Assembly (NCBI GenBank): GCA_032622095.1 | Contig: CP136064.1 | Span: 180,518,011 to 180,582,010, forward strand | Source of the DNA: Siphonodentalium dalli | Taxonomy: Eukaryota > Mollusca > Scaphopoda > Gadilida > Siphonodentaliidae | Reading direction: 5' to 3' | DNA length: 64,000 nucleotides | Shown: in pieces, positions 11,700-22,690 of the stretch | Layout of the letters: each line of letters starts with the position of its first letter | Position numbering within the stretch: the stretch's first letter is position 1 | The notes under the pieces: generated by a model | What the model was told of the DNA's origin: nothing | Seen by the model: the letters and a program-made list of their open reading frames with translations, nothing else | Databases searched by the model: none | Translations under genes and position numbers: made by a program

Positions 11700-12064
11700 A
11701 AAATAACTTGTTTCGGTTATGTTCTACCTCATATTTGTTGCTCAAACATGTCCAATTGTGTCAACGAGATAACTCGTAGTTGGCACTGGTGGTGGGAATA
11801 CCCAAATTCCTTCCGTCAGTGCCGGCTACGAGTTATCTCGTGGTACTATCAATCGCCACTTCTGTCATCTAAACTCGCGACGTCATCCAATTCTTGCTTC
11901 AATGAAGCCAAATTATGGTGTACTAAGGGTATCTATCTTGCCACGATTTGGCAAACTGGCAGGATTACTAATTGATTTCCGGCGTTCAACGTGTTAATTT
12001 CTTCGAAAAAGAATTAGAATTCCACTATATACCCCTCCCCCCAAATAAGACCCCCCCACACTGT

Positions 12065-12378
12065 GGGGATACTGTACACTAAATCCGGTCATTTTATACT
12101 AATCAGAATATATGCAACAAATGAATGAATTTGAGCCATGGATGAGTGCAATCTACACTCATTTACTTTATGAAGGATGCAAAACAAGATGGTAATTATA
12201 ATGAGAATGAATTTATGTCTCCAGTCATAATTACCATGTTTTTTTGCATCCTTTATAGAGCACACAAGTCTATTTTTGCACTAATTCATGGCTCAGATTC
12301 ATTCATTTGTTGCATATATTCTGTTGAGTATAAAATGAGATGGTCCCATAAATGACTGGATTTAGTGTACAGTACCCC
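12065..12378. repeat. Foldback element (near-palindromic, about 314 bp)
   Basis: 'ggggatactgtacactaaa' at the left pairs with 'tttagtgtacagtacccc' at the right. Pairing continues inwards through 'atatatgcaacaaatgaatg' / 'cattcatttgttgcatatat', and 'gatgcaaaacaagatgg' / 'ccatgtttttttgcatc', leaving a short centre near 12215. The two frames over it read through the arms and are not genes. Confidence 0.78.
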
Positions 12379-12386
12379 ATTAAAGT

Positions 12387-12950
12387 TTCCCTTATATAAA
12401 TAATTGATGAAATTACAGGTATTTATTATTAGAGGCCTAAGACTGGGCCTAACATAAAACCTTATCATTGAGTTTCATCTCAACACATTTCAGTGAATTC
12501 TGACCCTATCCTGAAATCAGTCCATGACCTCAAAACTCCACTCAGAGAATCACAGCACAGATGTTCATGACCTGATTCCCTGACACCTGTCAATCACAGG
12601 CCAAATCATGGAAAATTCCATGCTGATGACAACACACCAGAACACATGTTTGACCTGAATCCCTGACAACTGTCAATCAACTGAAACTCACAAGACACCA
12701 GGTGTGCTATTTCTGGACATTTGCAGCCAAACATGAAAGGTGTCTCAAAGTGAAATAATATTGATTGATTGGCACATTTTATATCATTGTATACTTTTCA
12801 GTGTACAGAAAAATCAATCCACCAGAAAAGCAATTTTTTTTGAGGTCCCTAACAGCTACAATAAATTATCATCCAGAGACACCAAATAATCAGCAAATTC
12901 TAAGTAAAAAAGGGGGACATCTCCATCACAATAGTTGAATTGGACCCAGA
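12387..12950. other. No gene or recognised element
   Basis: Contains a loosely repeated phrase ('cctgattccctgacacctgtcaatca' type, twice, near 12570 and 12655), indicating a small local duplication. Otherwise nothing. Confidence 0.45.
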
Positions 12951-12959
12951 GTATGGGGT

Positions 12960-13205
12960 CGACCCTTTGTTCCGAAGGTCCTATGCTCCGAAAGTCCGAT
13001 ACTCCAAAGGTCCTATATTACGAAGGTCCAATACAATGAAGGTCCCATACTCCAAAGGTCCGATACTCCGAAGGTCCGATACTCCGAAAGTCCGATACCC
13101 CGAAGGTCCGATACTCCAAATGCCCAATAGTCTGAAGGTCCGATACAATGAAGGTCCGATACTATGAAGGTCCGATACTATGAAGGTCCGATACTCCGAA
13201 GTTAG
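12960..13205. repeat. 15 bp minisatellite
   Basis: About 16 copies of a unit close to 'cgaaggtccgatact', with single-base variants. Because 15 is a multiple of three, it keeps a 75-codon frame open with a repeated peptide; this is not evidence of coding. In design it resembles a single arm of the tandem-armed foldback element at 8277, but no inverted partner was found. Confidence 0.85.
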
Positions 13206-13217
13206 GTCAGTTTATTG

Positions 13218-14808
13218 TAAGGCCCGTTCCAAACGACGGATTTTTGTCGACTCGAATCTAATTGTATTAAATCCGTCGGTGATGCGTCTGCGGTCAATTT
13301 TGTTTCAGACGGACGCATCTTTGTCGCGTCGAATCTAATACATCGGTCGATTTATTTAAAGGTGCACTCCATGTTACCTTCACAAAATGGTCACGCGTAG
13401 ATATAGAGGCCTATATATACCGGTAAGTTATACATATATATACTAAAATACAGTATAAATTATGTATAAATATATGCGCGATTGCAGCGCGAATATATGT
13501 GCATATGTATATGAGGATGTATATAGTACATATAGTTATATAATATAATATAATAGGCGCTACAAATATATGTTAGATCGTGCAACCAATTGCCATATAT
13601 GTGTATACCATGCATGTGAATACAGGTATACAAGAATTATTATAAATCAGAGACTACCACCCCTACCCTTATAATAAGGAATATATGAATTATTATAAAT
13701 AAGAGGTTACCACCCCTATACCCTCAAAATAAGTAATGCCGGTATATATGAATTATTATAAATAAGATCAGTGGTACCACCCCTACCCCTTATAATGAGG
13801 AATACCGGAATATATTAATTATTTATTATAAATCATAGGCTACCACCTATATATCCTTTATAATAAGGAATACCGGTATCTATTAATTATTATAAATCAT
13901 AGGCTACCATCCCTACCCCTCATAATAAGTAATACCGGTTTATATGAATTATTATAAATCTGAGGCTACCACCCCTACCCCTTATAATAAGGAATACCGG
14001 TATTTATAAATTATTATAAATCATAGGCTACCACTCTGCCCCTTATAACAAGTAATACCTGAATATATGAATTATTATAAATAAGAGGTTACTACCCCTT
14101 TACCCCTCATAATATGTAATATCGGTATATATGCATTATTATAAATCAGTAGTACCACCTCTGCCCCTTATAATAAGTAATACCGCTAAATATTAATTAT
14201 TATACATCAGACTACCACCCCTATTCATTACAATAAGGAATATCGGTCTATATGAATTATTATAAATCAGTTGCTACAACCCCTACCCCTTATACCGGTA
14301 TATATGGATTATTCTAAAACATTGATACTATATCCATTATAAGATGTGAGTCAGTGACATGCCATGTTCGTTGAGGAATCAAACTACCAAAATAATTACA
14401 ATTTGCACAATGTTACCTAAGCAATGCTTAGATATATCTTTCTTTTTGACAAAGAGAGCGTGCGACAAATGACGTCATGTGGGTATTTCCTCAGATAAGG
14501 GGAGCCCCCTCATTATTATACCATTATCATATCATTATCATATCATTTGCATTCGTTCTTCGGCAACCTTCGGCTCTTCTCGTCACATGTATTAGATTCG
14601 AGTCGTCAAAAATCCGTCGTTTGAAACCAAGACGGATTTCAGACGCATCACCGACGAAGATTCGTCTGAATTGGACGGAGATTCGTCTGTGATGCGTCTG
14701 ACACGGATCTAATTGTTTCAAACGTCGCATTTTTGACGCATTTAATACAATTGTGGGTCTGGTATTAGATTCGAGTCGACAAAAATCCGTCGTTTGGAAC
14801 GGGCCTTA
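13218..14808. mobile_element. Inverted-repeat element carrying a satellite
   Basis: The left end 'aaggcccgttccaaacgacg' ... 'gtcgactcgaatctaat' is matched, inverted, by the right end '...attagattcgagtcgac' ... 'ggaacgggcctt', about 43 bases nearly identical. Sub-terminal 'gatgcgtctg' motifs occur at both ends. No target duplication is convincing. The interior is mostly the satellite described separately; no transposase is visible. Confidence 0.65.
13620..14310. repeat. About 60 bp tandem satellite
   Basis: Around eleven units of approximately 60-66 bp. Each contains 'gaattattataaat', 'taccacccctacccct', 'tataataaggaataccgg' or close variants. The units diverge by substitutions and small indels. 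The array lies inside the 13218-14808 inverted-repeat element, so it may have expanded within a mobile element. Confidence 0.85.
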
Positions 14809-14809
14809 G

Positions 14810-15585
14810 GGCGATCAATTGGTATGCGTATGCAAATTTAATTATTTTAAAGCCTCTACCATTCTATGCACAATGTAAACATTCAGTAACATCACAACAG
14901 GGTGGTTGAAGGAGTCGCAGTTCCAACTCTAGCCACAGGAACCTGGCCATGGGTTAAAATACTAGAATACTAATACATATATATATACCATATGGGAGAC
15001 AAGGCTCACACGTCCTGTATATGAAATATACAATTGGAAAATTGGTTATGGTTGTGCTGCAAGTCTATATATTTTATAACAAATACTTAGTATTACTCAG
15101 TTATTCTACCTACTGCTTAAAAATTAGTCATCTTTGTCAACAAGGTGTTATGTTGGCTCGTGTTATGGTGTCTTTTATTGGGATATAAAATTCATGCCCA
15201 ATTGCCAGTTGACCAATCACCAAACAGGATGTAGTGTAACACACATGGGCTATGCAAATATTCATTGATAAATCATGAAAGGGTTATGACCAAGGAAAAT
15301 AGCATATATTCTCTCAAAAGTTGTGTACTATATCACATGAAATATATTGGGGACAAGTGGCATGCATTATAGATATTCAGGTTTTCGGAACTAAGCTAAA
15401 TTTAGGCAGATCTTAGTGTAATCTCAAGCTTGTTAAAAAAATGTTGACAGTGATTAGGAAACGATTACACGCTGCCATGGTAACTGAGGAAGTTACAAGT
15501 AATGGATGTATATTAATTAAAAGAAATTAAATCCTATATAATCTATGTAGTCAATCCACCAATACCTTTTCATCACTAACCCTTT
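14810..15585. other. No gene; contains a dispersed repeat
   Basis: 15150-15250 is the second copy of the repeat seen at 6480-6600 ('cgtgttatggtgt', 'agttgaccaatcac'). The rest shows no exon. Confidence 0.5.
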
Positions 15586-15589
15586 TTTT

Positions 15590-15850
15590 ACTGAATAGAT
15601 TCTCCCACCCAGCTATAAAAGTAAACATTGGAATGGTCTACTATTCATTTGGATGGATGTTCAGGTAATAAAAGCAGACGACAGACAGATGAAAAGATAT
15701 TAAATACAAGAGTCAAAGGATTCATAATCTTTGGTGGGAAATGTTCAAATAATAAGTTCAACAAACGACCATAGGTCATATTATCTGAACATTTTTTAAG
15801 GGAACTACTCATCAATGAGTATTTATAAAAGAAACAAAGGGTTAAAACTG
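15590..15850. repeat. Dispersed element, family F2 (other copies 22236-22440, 23290-23335, 24000-24075)
   Basis: The shared start is 'tactgaatggattctccc' followed by 'ttataaaagt' and 'ggaatggtctattatt'. The shared end is 'attatctgaacatt', 'aactactcatcaatgagta'. Inside, 'gttcagataataag' and 'ttattatctgaac' face each other, so part of it folds back. It is probably a small DNA element. The family recurs in CFAP300 introns. Confidence 0.6.
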
Positions 15851-16249
15851 TTAGATCTTCAGTTTGGACTAGACAAGGGGGTCGCCGGTTCGAACCCCCG
15901 ACATGGTGAACATAGGGACTGATTTTCAAGCTTCCTCTCAGTTGAGGGACATCTTAACGAGTCATTCTGGTCGTAACATGGCCATTTCAATAAGAAATGA
16001 TAATTTGTTCACCCCTATATAAAGCAATGAACACATCATGTCATGAGAGGGATCTATGACATTTCATCTAATGTCAACTCCATGATGTTTCATCAATGAG
16101 TCACTTCTTGGTCTACGCGTTAATTTGTCCATAGGACTATTAGTCTATGTGACTGATGGTCCATACAATTTGTCTATGTCATTACACGAGTGGATCTATG
16201 ATTATAAGATGAAATTTAGACGACATTGAGATAGAGTTTTGGTCTTCAG

Positions 16250-16580
16250 TAGATCATGCCACAAATCTCTACTCTTAGCTATGCATGTAACACAGGGAAT
16301 ATATTTCTTAGTTATGATCTGTTTCTTAATAATTTACTTCACTGTAGGTGAAGATCCCAACTCAAAATTTCACAATTTAAGTGAATTTGTGAGCGATTTT
16401 GCTTTGCGTCGCTTACAATTATGGAATTTCTCATGGGTAATTAATTCAATGTTTATCGATAATCTCGACTCACAAAAGTCATAGAAAAACATGCAAATTT
16501 GAGTTGGAACCTTCACCTACAGTGAAGTACATTATTAAGGAACATATAATAACTAAGAAGTATAATACCCCGAGTTATTT
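16250..16580. repeat. Foldback element, family F3, copy lacking its right end
   Basis: 'tagatcatgccacaaatctc' marks the left end. 'cttagttatgatctgtttc' and 'ttcactgtaggtgaag' pair with 'cttcacctacagtgaag' and 'ataataactaag' on the right. It matches 18955-19785 but stops before that copy's terminal 'gcgttagccaaggtagag' segment. Its 'cattattaaggaaca' shows what the TTAA site looks like without the insertion found in the 18955 copy. Confidence 0.7.
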
Positions 16581-16750
16581 TTTAAACTTTATAAGATCAC
16601 TGCAAGACGATCATGTGCACGCGCTCGATGCATGTTGGTATTGGGAGACTGTTGGAATTTGAACAATATGTTATTTAAAATTGTTTTGGTACTTTTGAAA
16701 ACTTTTTCATGTTTTTAATGTTCTATTAAAATGTACTGGTATATGATTAT

Positions 16751-16890
16751 AAGGAATGACTTGAAGATCGATTGGGGCCATTGGTTTTGACCGGCAGAGT
16801 AATTAAACAAAGTTTCGTGATTAACACACTTTGTTTAATTACTCTCCGGTCAAAATCCAATGACCCCAATCGATCAGCAGGTCATTTCTT
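16751..16890. repeat. Long near-perfect hairpin
   Basis: A 48-base arm starting 'gatcgattggggccattgg' (16766) pairs almost perfectly with the stretch ending 'ccaatgaccccaatcgatc' (16875) around a loop of about 14 bases. Weaker pairing extends outwards to 'aaggaatgac' / 'gtcatttctt'. Such a structure is typical of a minimal foldback element. Confidence 0.75.
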
Positions 16891-17059
16891 AAATGAGCTG
16901 CATATAATTATTTATATCTACTATACAGAATAAGTCATTAAGAAGGTCACAACTTTTCTGTAACGGGCATGTGATTGTGAAATTTGCGATGAGGGAGATG
17001 CCTGAAAAACTACTCATTTTTTGTTCATTTGGCTTTAGCATTCTACTGCAGCAGCTTAC

Positions 17060-17232
17060 CTCACTAGTTCTTTATAGAGTTCCTTTGTGATCCGCAGATA
17101 ATGTTCAATATTATCTTCATATTGACACAACTGTCCTCCCAAACACACATGTTTGAACACATTAAACAGAAGTTCTTTTCTCTCCGTTTCTGAATAGGTA
17201 TCATAATTCTCTGACTCTTCCATTAGAATCAT
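17060..17232 (-). CDS. CFAP300: CFAP300, internal exon (fourth found, towards C-terminus)
   Basis: CFAP300 is a small cytoplasmic protein needed to assemble the dynein arms of motile cilia; human loss causes immotile cilia. On the minus strand this exon follows 'tttttttCAG' and ends before GTAAGC. It is 173 nt, starts at phase 0 and ends with two bases of a Ser/Arg codon. It reads MILMEESENYDTYSETERKE and then LLFNVFKHVCLGGQLCQYED, ending KELYKELV. The FKHLCLGG-LCQYED block is a hallmark that I remember from the vertebrate protein, where it lies at about residues 160-200 of 267. It joins in frame to exon 20552-20712. The final coding exons, expected below 17060, were not recognised. Confidence 0.85.
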
Positions 17233-17636
17233 CTGAAAAAAAAGTGTTTAAGATGCACTCAGGGTTCCAGGCCTCCAGTTGCAACAACAACAGTCAACAT
17301 AAAACATCTAATTTAACATAATTTTTTGCATTGTTCTGTTGAAAAAATGTTGAAACAAAATATGGCTTGTGAACTGGACAAATAAATGCCAAAGAATATA
17401 ATTATTTCTATAGAAAATTTAACAAAATAATTATTGGGTGTTCCTCTAAAACATAAAAAATGTATGAAATAAATGCTTAGATAATTCAATAGTGAACAAA
17501 ATAGAGTCTTTCTTGCAGCGTTTCTTGTTCCAAACATGTTATTTAATACAATAAAATCTATATAAAAATTAAAATAGATTTCATAAAAATTGGTCCAGAA
17601 CCCTGAATATATATCTTTAAGGATCAAACGCATATT

Positions 17637-18370
17637 TTGCCAAAATTTCCTGATATTTCAGCTGGATATTTCACAATGGATTTTCTCAATATCTGTCTGG
17701 AATTTCTTTTGAAATTTGGCAGAAGCGATTACAGTAACACAATATTTAAGAACCATCAACTCATTGGAAATTATAAAACAATTTACTATACTTTATTATC
17801 GCATGAAAAATATCTAAAATTTTGCTGTTTTCAGGTACAAAGAACTTCTGTAAGATAGAACTGTTTCAAAGTGCAGTTCATATATACATAACATCATATC
17901 TGAAGGCCATGAGGAGACTTAATTCTTCTTGATTCAAGAAATTTCATAAATATTTTCATTTAGAAAGACAACAATCCATAAATAATTTTCTATATTTGCG
18001 AATTTTCATGTCAGGCCTGCTGATCAATAAAACTTTGGGCTGCAATGAGTTTTAAGTCATAGGTCCAAAACGAAATGCCCAGCTGACCAGCTATCTCTAA
18101 TACTATGGACTATTTCCAGTTTATTGTTCCCTGCTCTAGTGGACAAGCCTGCATACCAAAATTGTTTTCATTGGGCTGAAATATTTGTGGCTGTTTGTTT
18201 CCTTCAATGTAATTTATGAGGGTATGTGTTATAGCATGCAATTATTGAAAATACCTATCATAGAGCCAAGACAATAAGCTATTTGGTGACTAGATTGTTG
18301 TTTGAACTATTAATTATTCTAGAAGTTCTTGGTACCTATAAGTACAAAACAAATAAATTGATACTTTCAA
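17637..18370. repeat. Dispersed repeat family F4 (other copies 48168-48860, 51076-51760, partial 47290-47700)
   Basis: Shared landmarks in order are 'aatttcttttgaaatttgg', 'gcgattacagtaacacaata', 'gaacttctgtaa', 'aaagtgcagttcatatat', 'attgggctgaaatatttgtg' and 'aataagctatttggtgac'. The roughly 700 bp unit encodes nothing recognised. This copy sits in the CFAP300 intron, so the 47-52 kb duplicated region also contains a genome-wide repeat. Confidence 0.7.
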
Positions 18371-18954
18371 TCTCTCAAATTTAATAAAATCCATTGTTTG
18401 TGCCATATATGATCTATCCATGTCACAAATTTTGCGTTAGATCTTGAAACCCTGTAGTGGCCAGTCTATGCATATAGTACACAACTTAAAAAAAAAAAAC
18501 TTTTAATAGAGTTAACAGTAATGGCTATCTATAGACAATGATGTTTGCTCTATTAAAATTTTGAAGTTTCAACAGGAAATTAATGGTCATATTCATGATA
18601 AAGGAGTTTTGTCACCACAATACCACCATTATAAAGTTATAATATCGCTATAAAGTTCAAAACTTTAATAGGCAATCACAAAAATACAATTGCATACCTT
18701 CACATGACCCAGTTATAAATCTACATCACAATAGGTAGAAGTAATTTAGTATGAACGCATATAACGGTTGTTTGTGAATAAACCTTGTTCAAAGAAAAGT
18801 TAATTTCACAACACAATCATAATTTAAATAGATATTGTTGTAGTCTGAATGTTCAGCTAATAAAGTGACCAAATAACCTAAGACAGTTTGCTGAATTTAT
18901 TAGTTGATCATTCCTACACAGGAATCAGATGACTAGTCAACAGCACAATTCAGT

Positions 18955-19785
18955 TAGATCATGCCATGAAACTCTACTCTGGCTAACGCCCATAGAGATC
19001 ATATTCCACCAGTACAAAACCTTTTAACTTTTTGAAGTTTTGACAGGGGACCTTATAAAGTCGAAAAATAACGCGGGGAATATATTTCTTAGTTATTATC
19101 TGTTTCTTAATAATGTACTTCACTGTAGGAGAATATCCCAATTCAAAATTGTATGCTTTTCTGTGATATTTGTGAGCTGAAAACAATGAATTAATTAACC
19201 AGGAGAAATTTCATAATTGTAAACGATGCAAAGCAAAATCTCTCACAAATTTATTTAAATCGTGAAGGTTCGAGTTGGGATCTTCACCAACAGTGAAATA
19301 CATTGTTAACCCTTTGGCGAGTAGAACGACATATATGTCGTCTATCGGTTGAGGAGTAGAACGACATATATGTCGTTTCAGGAAGTGTTATGTTATGTAG
19401 ACATAACTTCAATAAATCATCTGATTTATAAATGATTGGTATAGGAGTTATTTTGATTAATATAATGTCCCAAATGTATAAGTTCAATCGATTATGATAA
19501 CACATGTTAACAAATAATGCACATAAATTAAAACAAATTATTGGACCCTTTTGACCCGAACTTGTTAATAATTATTGCTATGACGTTGAACTTACTCTTG
19601 ACGTCATGTATATGACGTTACAGATACTCTTCAAAGGGTTAAGGAACACAAAATAACTAAGAAATATATTCCCCGCATTACTTTTCGACTTCATACTCAA
19701 AACTTCAAAAAGTTCCAAGGTTTTGTACTGGTGAAATATGATCTCTATGGGCGTTAGCCAAGGTAGAGATTCATGGTATGATCTA
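18955..19785. mobile_element. Foldback element, family F3, full-length copy interrupted by a TTAA element
   Basis: The left end 'tagatcatgccatgaaactc' and the right end 'gattcatggtatgatcta' are inverted. Pairing extends over about 200 bases ('ctggctaacgcccatagag' / 'ctctatgggcgttagccaag', 'cttagttattatctg', 'ttcactgtagg'). The flanks 'caattcagt' and 'gcattcagt' could be a 9 bp target duplication with two mismatches. Without the 333 bp nested insertion the element is about 498 bp. A half copy (left end only) lies at 36765-36910. Confidence 0.75.
19310..19638. mobile_element. piggyBac-like MITE nested in the F3 element
   Basis: TTAA at 19306-19309 and 19639-19642 bracket a 329 bp element that begins CCCTTTGGCGAG and ends CTCTTCAAAGGG. 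TTAA duplication with CCCTTTG ends is diagnostic of piggyBac-type transposition. Near the left end a 16-base palindrome, ACGACATATATGTCGT, occurs twice about 37 bp apart, which could be transposase or host-factor binding sites. No transposase gene is present. Confidence 0.82.
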
Positions 19786-20110
19786 GCATTCAGTACCACA
19801 ATCAAATTAATATACTGTAGATTTCTGTTTAAAATTCACATCTGTTTGACACAATATTTACCCTCAAATTATGCATGCAACTGATACATCCATAAGTCAA
19901 TAGACAGGGGCTGAATTTAGGTCTGAAACCCACAAACGCAGGTGGGTTACGGCAGTCGCAGAGAAGAAGTACTTCTATGACTTACCACCTCAAAAAGAGT
20001 TAATGATCCAGGAAAACGGAAAATGGAAATTTAAACAATTAAAAATGTTCATAGTTTATCTACAACCAATGTTTTTTTCTTCCCTACATAAATAATAAAT
20101 ATCCTTTTAA

Positions 20111-20366
20111 CCCTTCCAAGACAGGAGCTTCCTGAAATTTTGCGAAAACCCTGTGCCAATGCATTCTCTTATATATGAGTCTCACATAGGGAGCCTCGCA
20201 TATATAAGAGAATACATTAGCCTAACAATATTTACCTTGACCTTATAAGCCAGTGCATTCTCTTATATATGTGAGGCTCCCAATGGGAGACTTGCATATA
20301 TATAAGAGAATGCACTGGCACAGGGTCTTTAATGCTGCACCAGTACAGATCCCGTCATGAAAGGGG
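20111..20366. mobile_element. TTAA-flanked MITE carrying hairpin module H
   Basis: TTAA at 20107-20110 and 20367-20370 bracket termini CCCTTCCAAGACAGG and, inwards from the right, CCCCTTTCATGACGGG. Inside lie two inverted copies of hairpin module H (about 20147-20225 and 20252-20330). Each is a near-palindrome beginning 'tgccaatgcattctctta'. It is probably piggyBac-mobilised and lies in a CFAP300 intron. Confidence 0.75.
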
Positions 20367-20515
20367 TTAAGTTCCAACAGTGAGGTCATCTCAGTCTGAT
20401 TCGTCACAACATGGTATATATACCACTAAACACAACACATTTGAGAGGAAATACTGTGTCAAAAAGTAGTATTTATCCACAGAAATTTATTGTAAGCATT
20501 GATCATATTTTACTA

Positions 20516-20782
<267 letters not shown>

Positions 20783-20808
20783 TTAACTCCAAATGCCAAA
20801 ACAATTAC

Positions 20809-20916
20809 GACGCATTTGTAACCAGGTTACTGGTCAGAGCTAACACACAAGCAAACATTGAGTCAACTTGAAAACCACCACATATTTGTAACCCAATAAC
20901 TGGTTACAAATGCGTC
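20809..20916. repeat. Small inverted repeat
   Basis: 'gacgcatttgtaaccaggt' pairs with 'actggttacaaatgcgtc' across about 70 bases. A minimal foldback element in a CFAP300 intron. Confidence 0.6.
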
Positions 20917-20945
20917 ACATTTTTTTTCTGCACCAAAATCTGCCA

Positions 20946-21265
20946 TATATGAAATACGCCAGTGGTAATTTCAACAAAGGGTCATAACCCTGGTAAAAAT
21001 TGGTGGGCAGAACCTAAACTCTACCTTTATGTTGGGCTAGTAAACTCACATACCAAATTTCATTCCATTCAATTCAGACTTAAGTACTAAAGTTATCATC
21101 CGGAAATGAAAACTGAGTGCAAATACCAACAAAAAAGGCCCTAACTCTGGTGAAAATTGAATTTGAACTTGACCTGTAATTTGTGCTGGCCAGTAAACCC
21201 ACATACGATATTTCATTCCATTCAGTTCACACATACTAAAGTTACCATCTGGAAATGAGAAAACC
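20946..21265. repeat. Dispersed repeat built from about 170 bp units, related to 23370-23930
   Basis: The phrase 'taccaaatttcattccattc' followed by 'aagttatcatccggaaatga' and 'aacaaaaaggccctaactc' recurs about every 170 bases here, and again at 23370-23930, where it ends in 'gatggatggacagaccgata'. Repeats of this wording are familiar from mollusc genomes, which is part of the basis for the host guess. No coding function. Confidence 0.55.
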
Positions 21266-21624
21266 ATGGGGTTTATAAAGTGTTTTAGGACACTATTTAA
21301 TAGAGAGTGGTGAGAGAATCTCTACACATTGAGTAATTCGTAGTTCTCTGTTTAGTGGCCATCGCTGAGTGGCAACAATTATCAAAATGTTACTCTTGAG
21401 GGGAACAAATGATTTTTGGCACATCATGTAACTTACCCTCAGCCAATCAGAAGAGCGGAGAATGGCATGAAGGATAACAATAATTTAAGATGTACATTTT
21501 ACATGAATAAGCCATATAAAGCTGAAAACCTGCAGAAATTACCAAGAAAATGAGTCGCCATTTTATAGGCAGCAGTACACAATTTCCAGCAAGTGGCAGC
21601 TTGGTAGGGGGTAATGACTAATGT

Positions 21625-22068
21625 GACCCGCCATATCAAATCCAGGATTTTTTTACCCTGTGCCAATGCATTCTCTTATATATGCGAGTCGACCATAGGT
21701 CGCCTCGCATATATAAGAGAATGCATTGGCCTAACAATTGTTTACAATTTTAATAATTTGTTCTTGTATTCTTTAACAATTTTATAATTTCACCCATACA
21801 GAGCCCCAGACAAACATGAGCAGACGACACTCTTCTAGGTGCTTCTATATATGTGTGGGGCTCCCTGCAGGGTAATGGATGTTTTTTTATTTTATGTCCT
21901 AAAAATTGTAAGAAAAATTTATTTAAAAAACATGATAAAAAATTGTTAGGCCAATGCATTCTCTTATATATATGCGAGGCGACCTATGGTCGACTCGCAT
22001 ATATAATAGAATGCATTGGCACAGGGTAAAAAAATCCTGACTTCCGACTGGATTTGATATGGCGGGTC
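21625..22068. mobile_element. MITE with 8 bp target duplication carrying hairpin module H
   Basis: ACTAATGT at 21617-21624 is repeated exactly at 22069-22076. The termini are GACCCGCCATATCAAATCCAG, inverted at the right end (the right arm has a 14-base insertion after the first 20). Inside, two inverted copies of module H (about 21659-21735 and 21946-22027) flank about 210 bp of AT-rich spacer. The 8 bp duplication indicates a transposase unrelated to the TTAA copies at 20111 and 24093. Confidence 0.82.
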
Positions 22069-22138
22069 ACTAATGTACTTCAAATCTGAGCTGAGCCTTT
22101 GTCCCTGACATAGGTCCCATGAATCATAGAGTACATAC

Positions 22139-22208
22139 CAAGAGCATGGCTGCCTTTTCTGGTTATCAACTGTAGTATGCTGTTCACATTAGGGTCATCA
22201 ATTAGATC
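22139..22208 (-). CDS. CFAP300: CFAP300, internal exon (second found)
   Basis: Acceptor 'gtactgttTCAG' precedes the exon and donor GTATGT follows. It is 70 nt, starting at phase 0 and leaving one base of the Glu codon. It reads DLIDDPNVNSILQLITRKGS and then HAL. The D-P-N-V segment matches the corresponding vertebrate region (KDPNV). Confidence 0.8.
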
Positions 22209-22439
22209 CTGAAACAGTACAATTTAGCCATTTATATACTAAATGGATTCTCCCATTCAGTTATAAAGTATACAATGGAATGGTCTATTATTGATCTTGA
22301 GGGGGTTTTCGGGAAAGATAAGCAGATGGCAGATAATACAACTTACAAGTACGGAAGCAGTTCTATTTATTAGAGGGACATGTTCAGATAATAAGATCAA
22401 CATACTTTGTTGAAATTATTATCTGAACATTTCCTGAGG

Positions 22440-22690
22440 GGGCCAAGCCTGAGTTTATTGTGCCAGGCATTTGCAGAATGAGGTCCCCAGAGTATGAATT
22501 TAGTGACGCTATCCTGTGAATATAGTGAGGTGCACCCATTGCATAGAGTTTTATAATTGGGAATATGTAGAGAATAAAGAAACTATAGGAACAAGCATTA
22601 TAATTGTGTAACTCATTGTGTTCAAATTTAATGTATAAAATATTTCTCAGATTTTGTATTGCTATTTTATGCAAATCGGGCAAGAGGAAG
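22440..22690. repeat. Foldback element, family F1, internally deleted copy
   Basis: It opens 'aagcctgagtttattgtgcc' and 'tgcagaatgaggtccccag', then jumps after 'tagtgacgctatcctgtg' to the interior phrase 'aatatagtgaggtgcaccc'. The first hairpin's right half is therefore missing. It is the only F1 copy outside 0.6-4.1 kb. Confidence 0.6.

Noticed and set aside
12940-13167. 75-codon frame with a repeated peptide
   Set aside because: Produced by the 15 bp minisatellite, whose period is a multiple of three.
15880-15900. GGTTCGAACCC at 15887-15897, a good tRNA B box
   Set aside because: No A box at the right distance and no foldable acceptor or anticodon arm was seen; at most a SINE scrap, so not called as a tRNA.
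17313-17633. 106-codon minus-strand frame just beyond a CFAP300 exon
   Set aside because: Phe/Ile/Tyr-rich translation of AT-rich intron sequence, with no homology to the missing CFAP300 parts.
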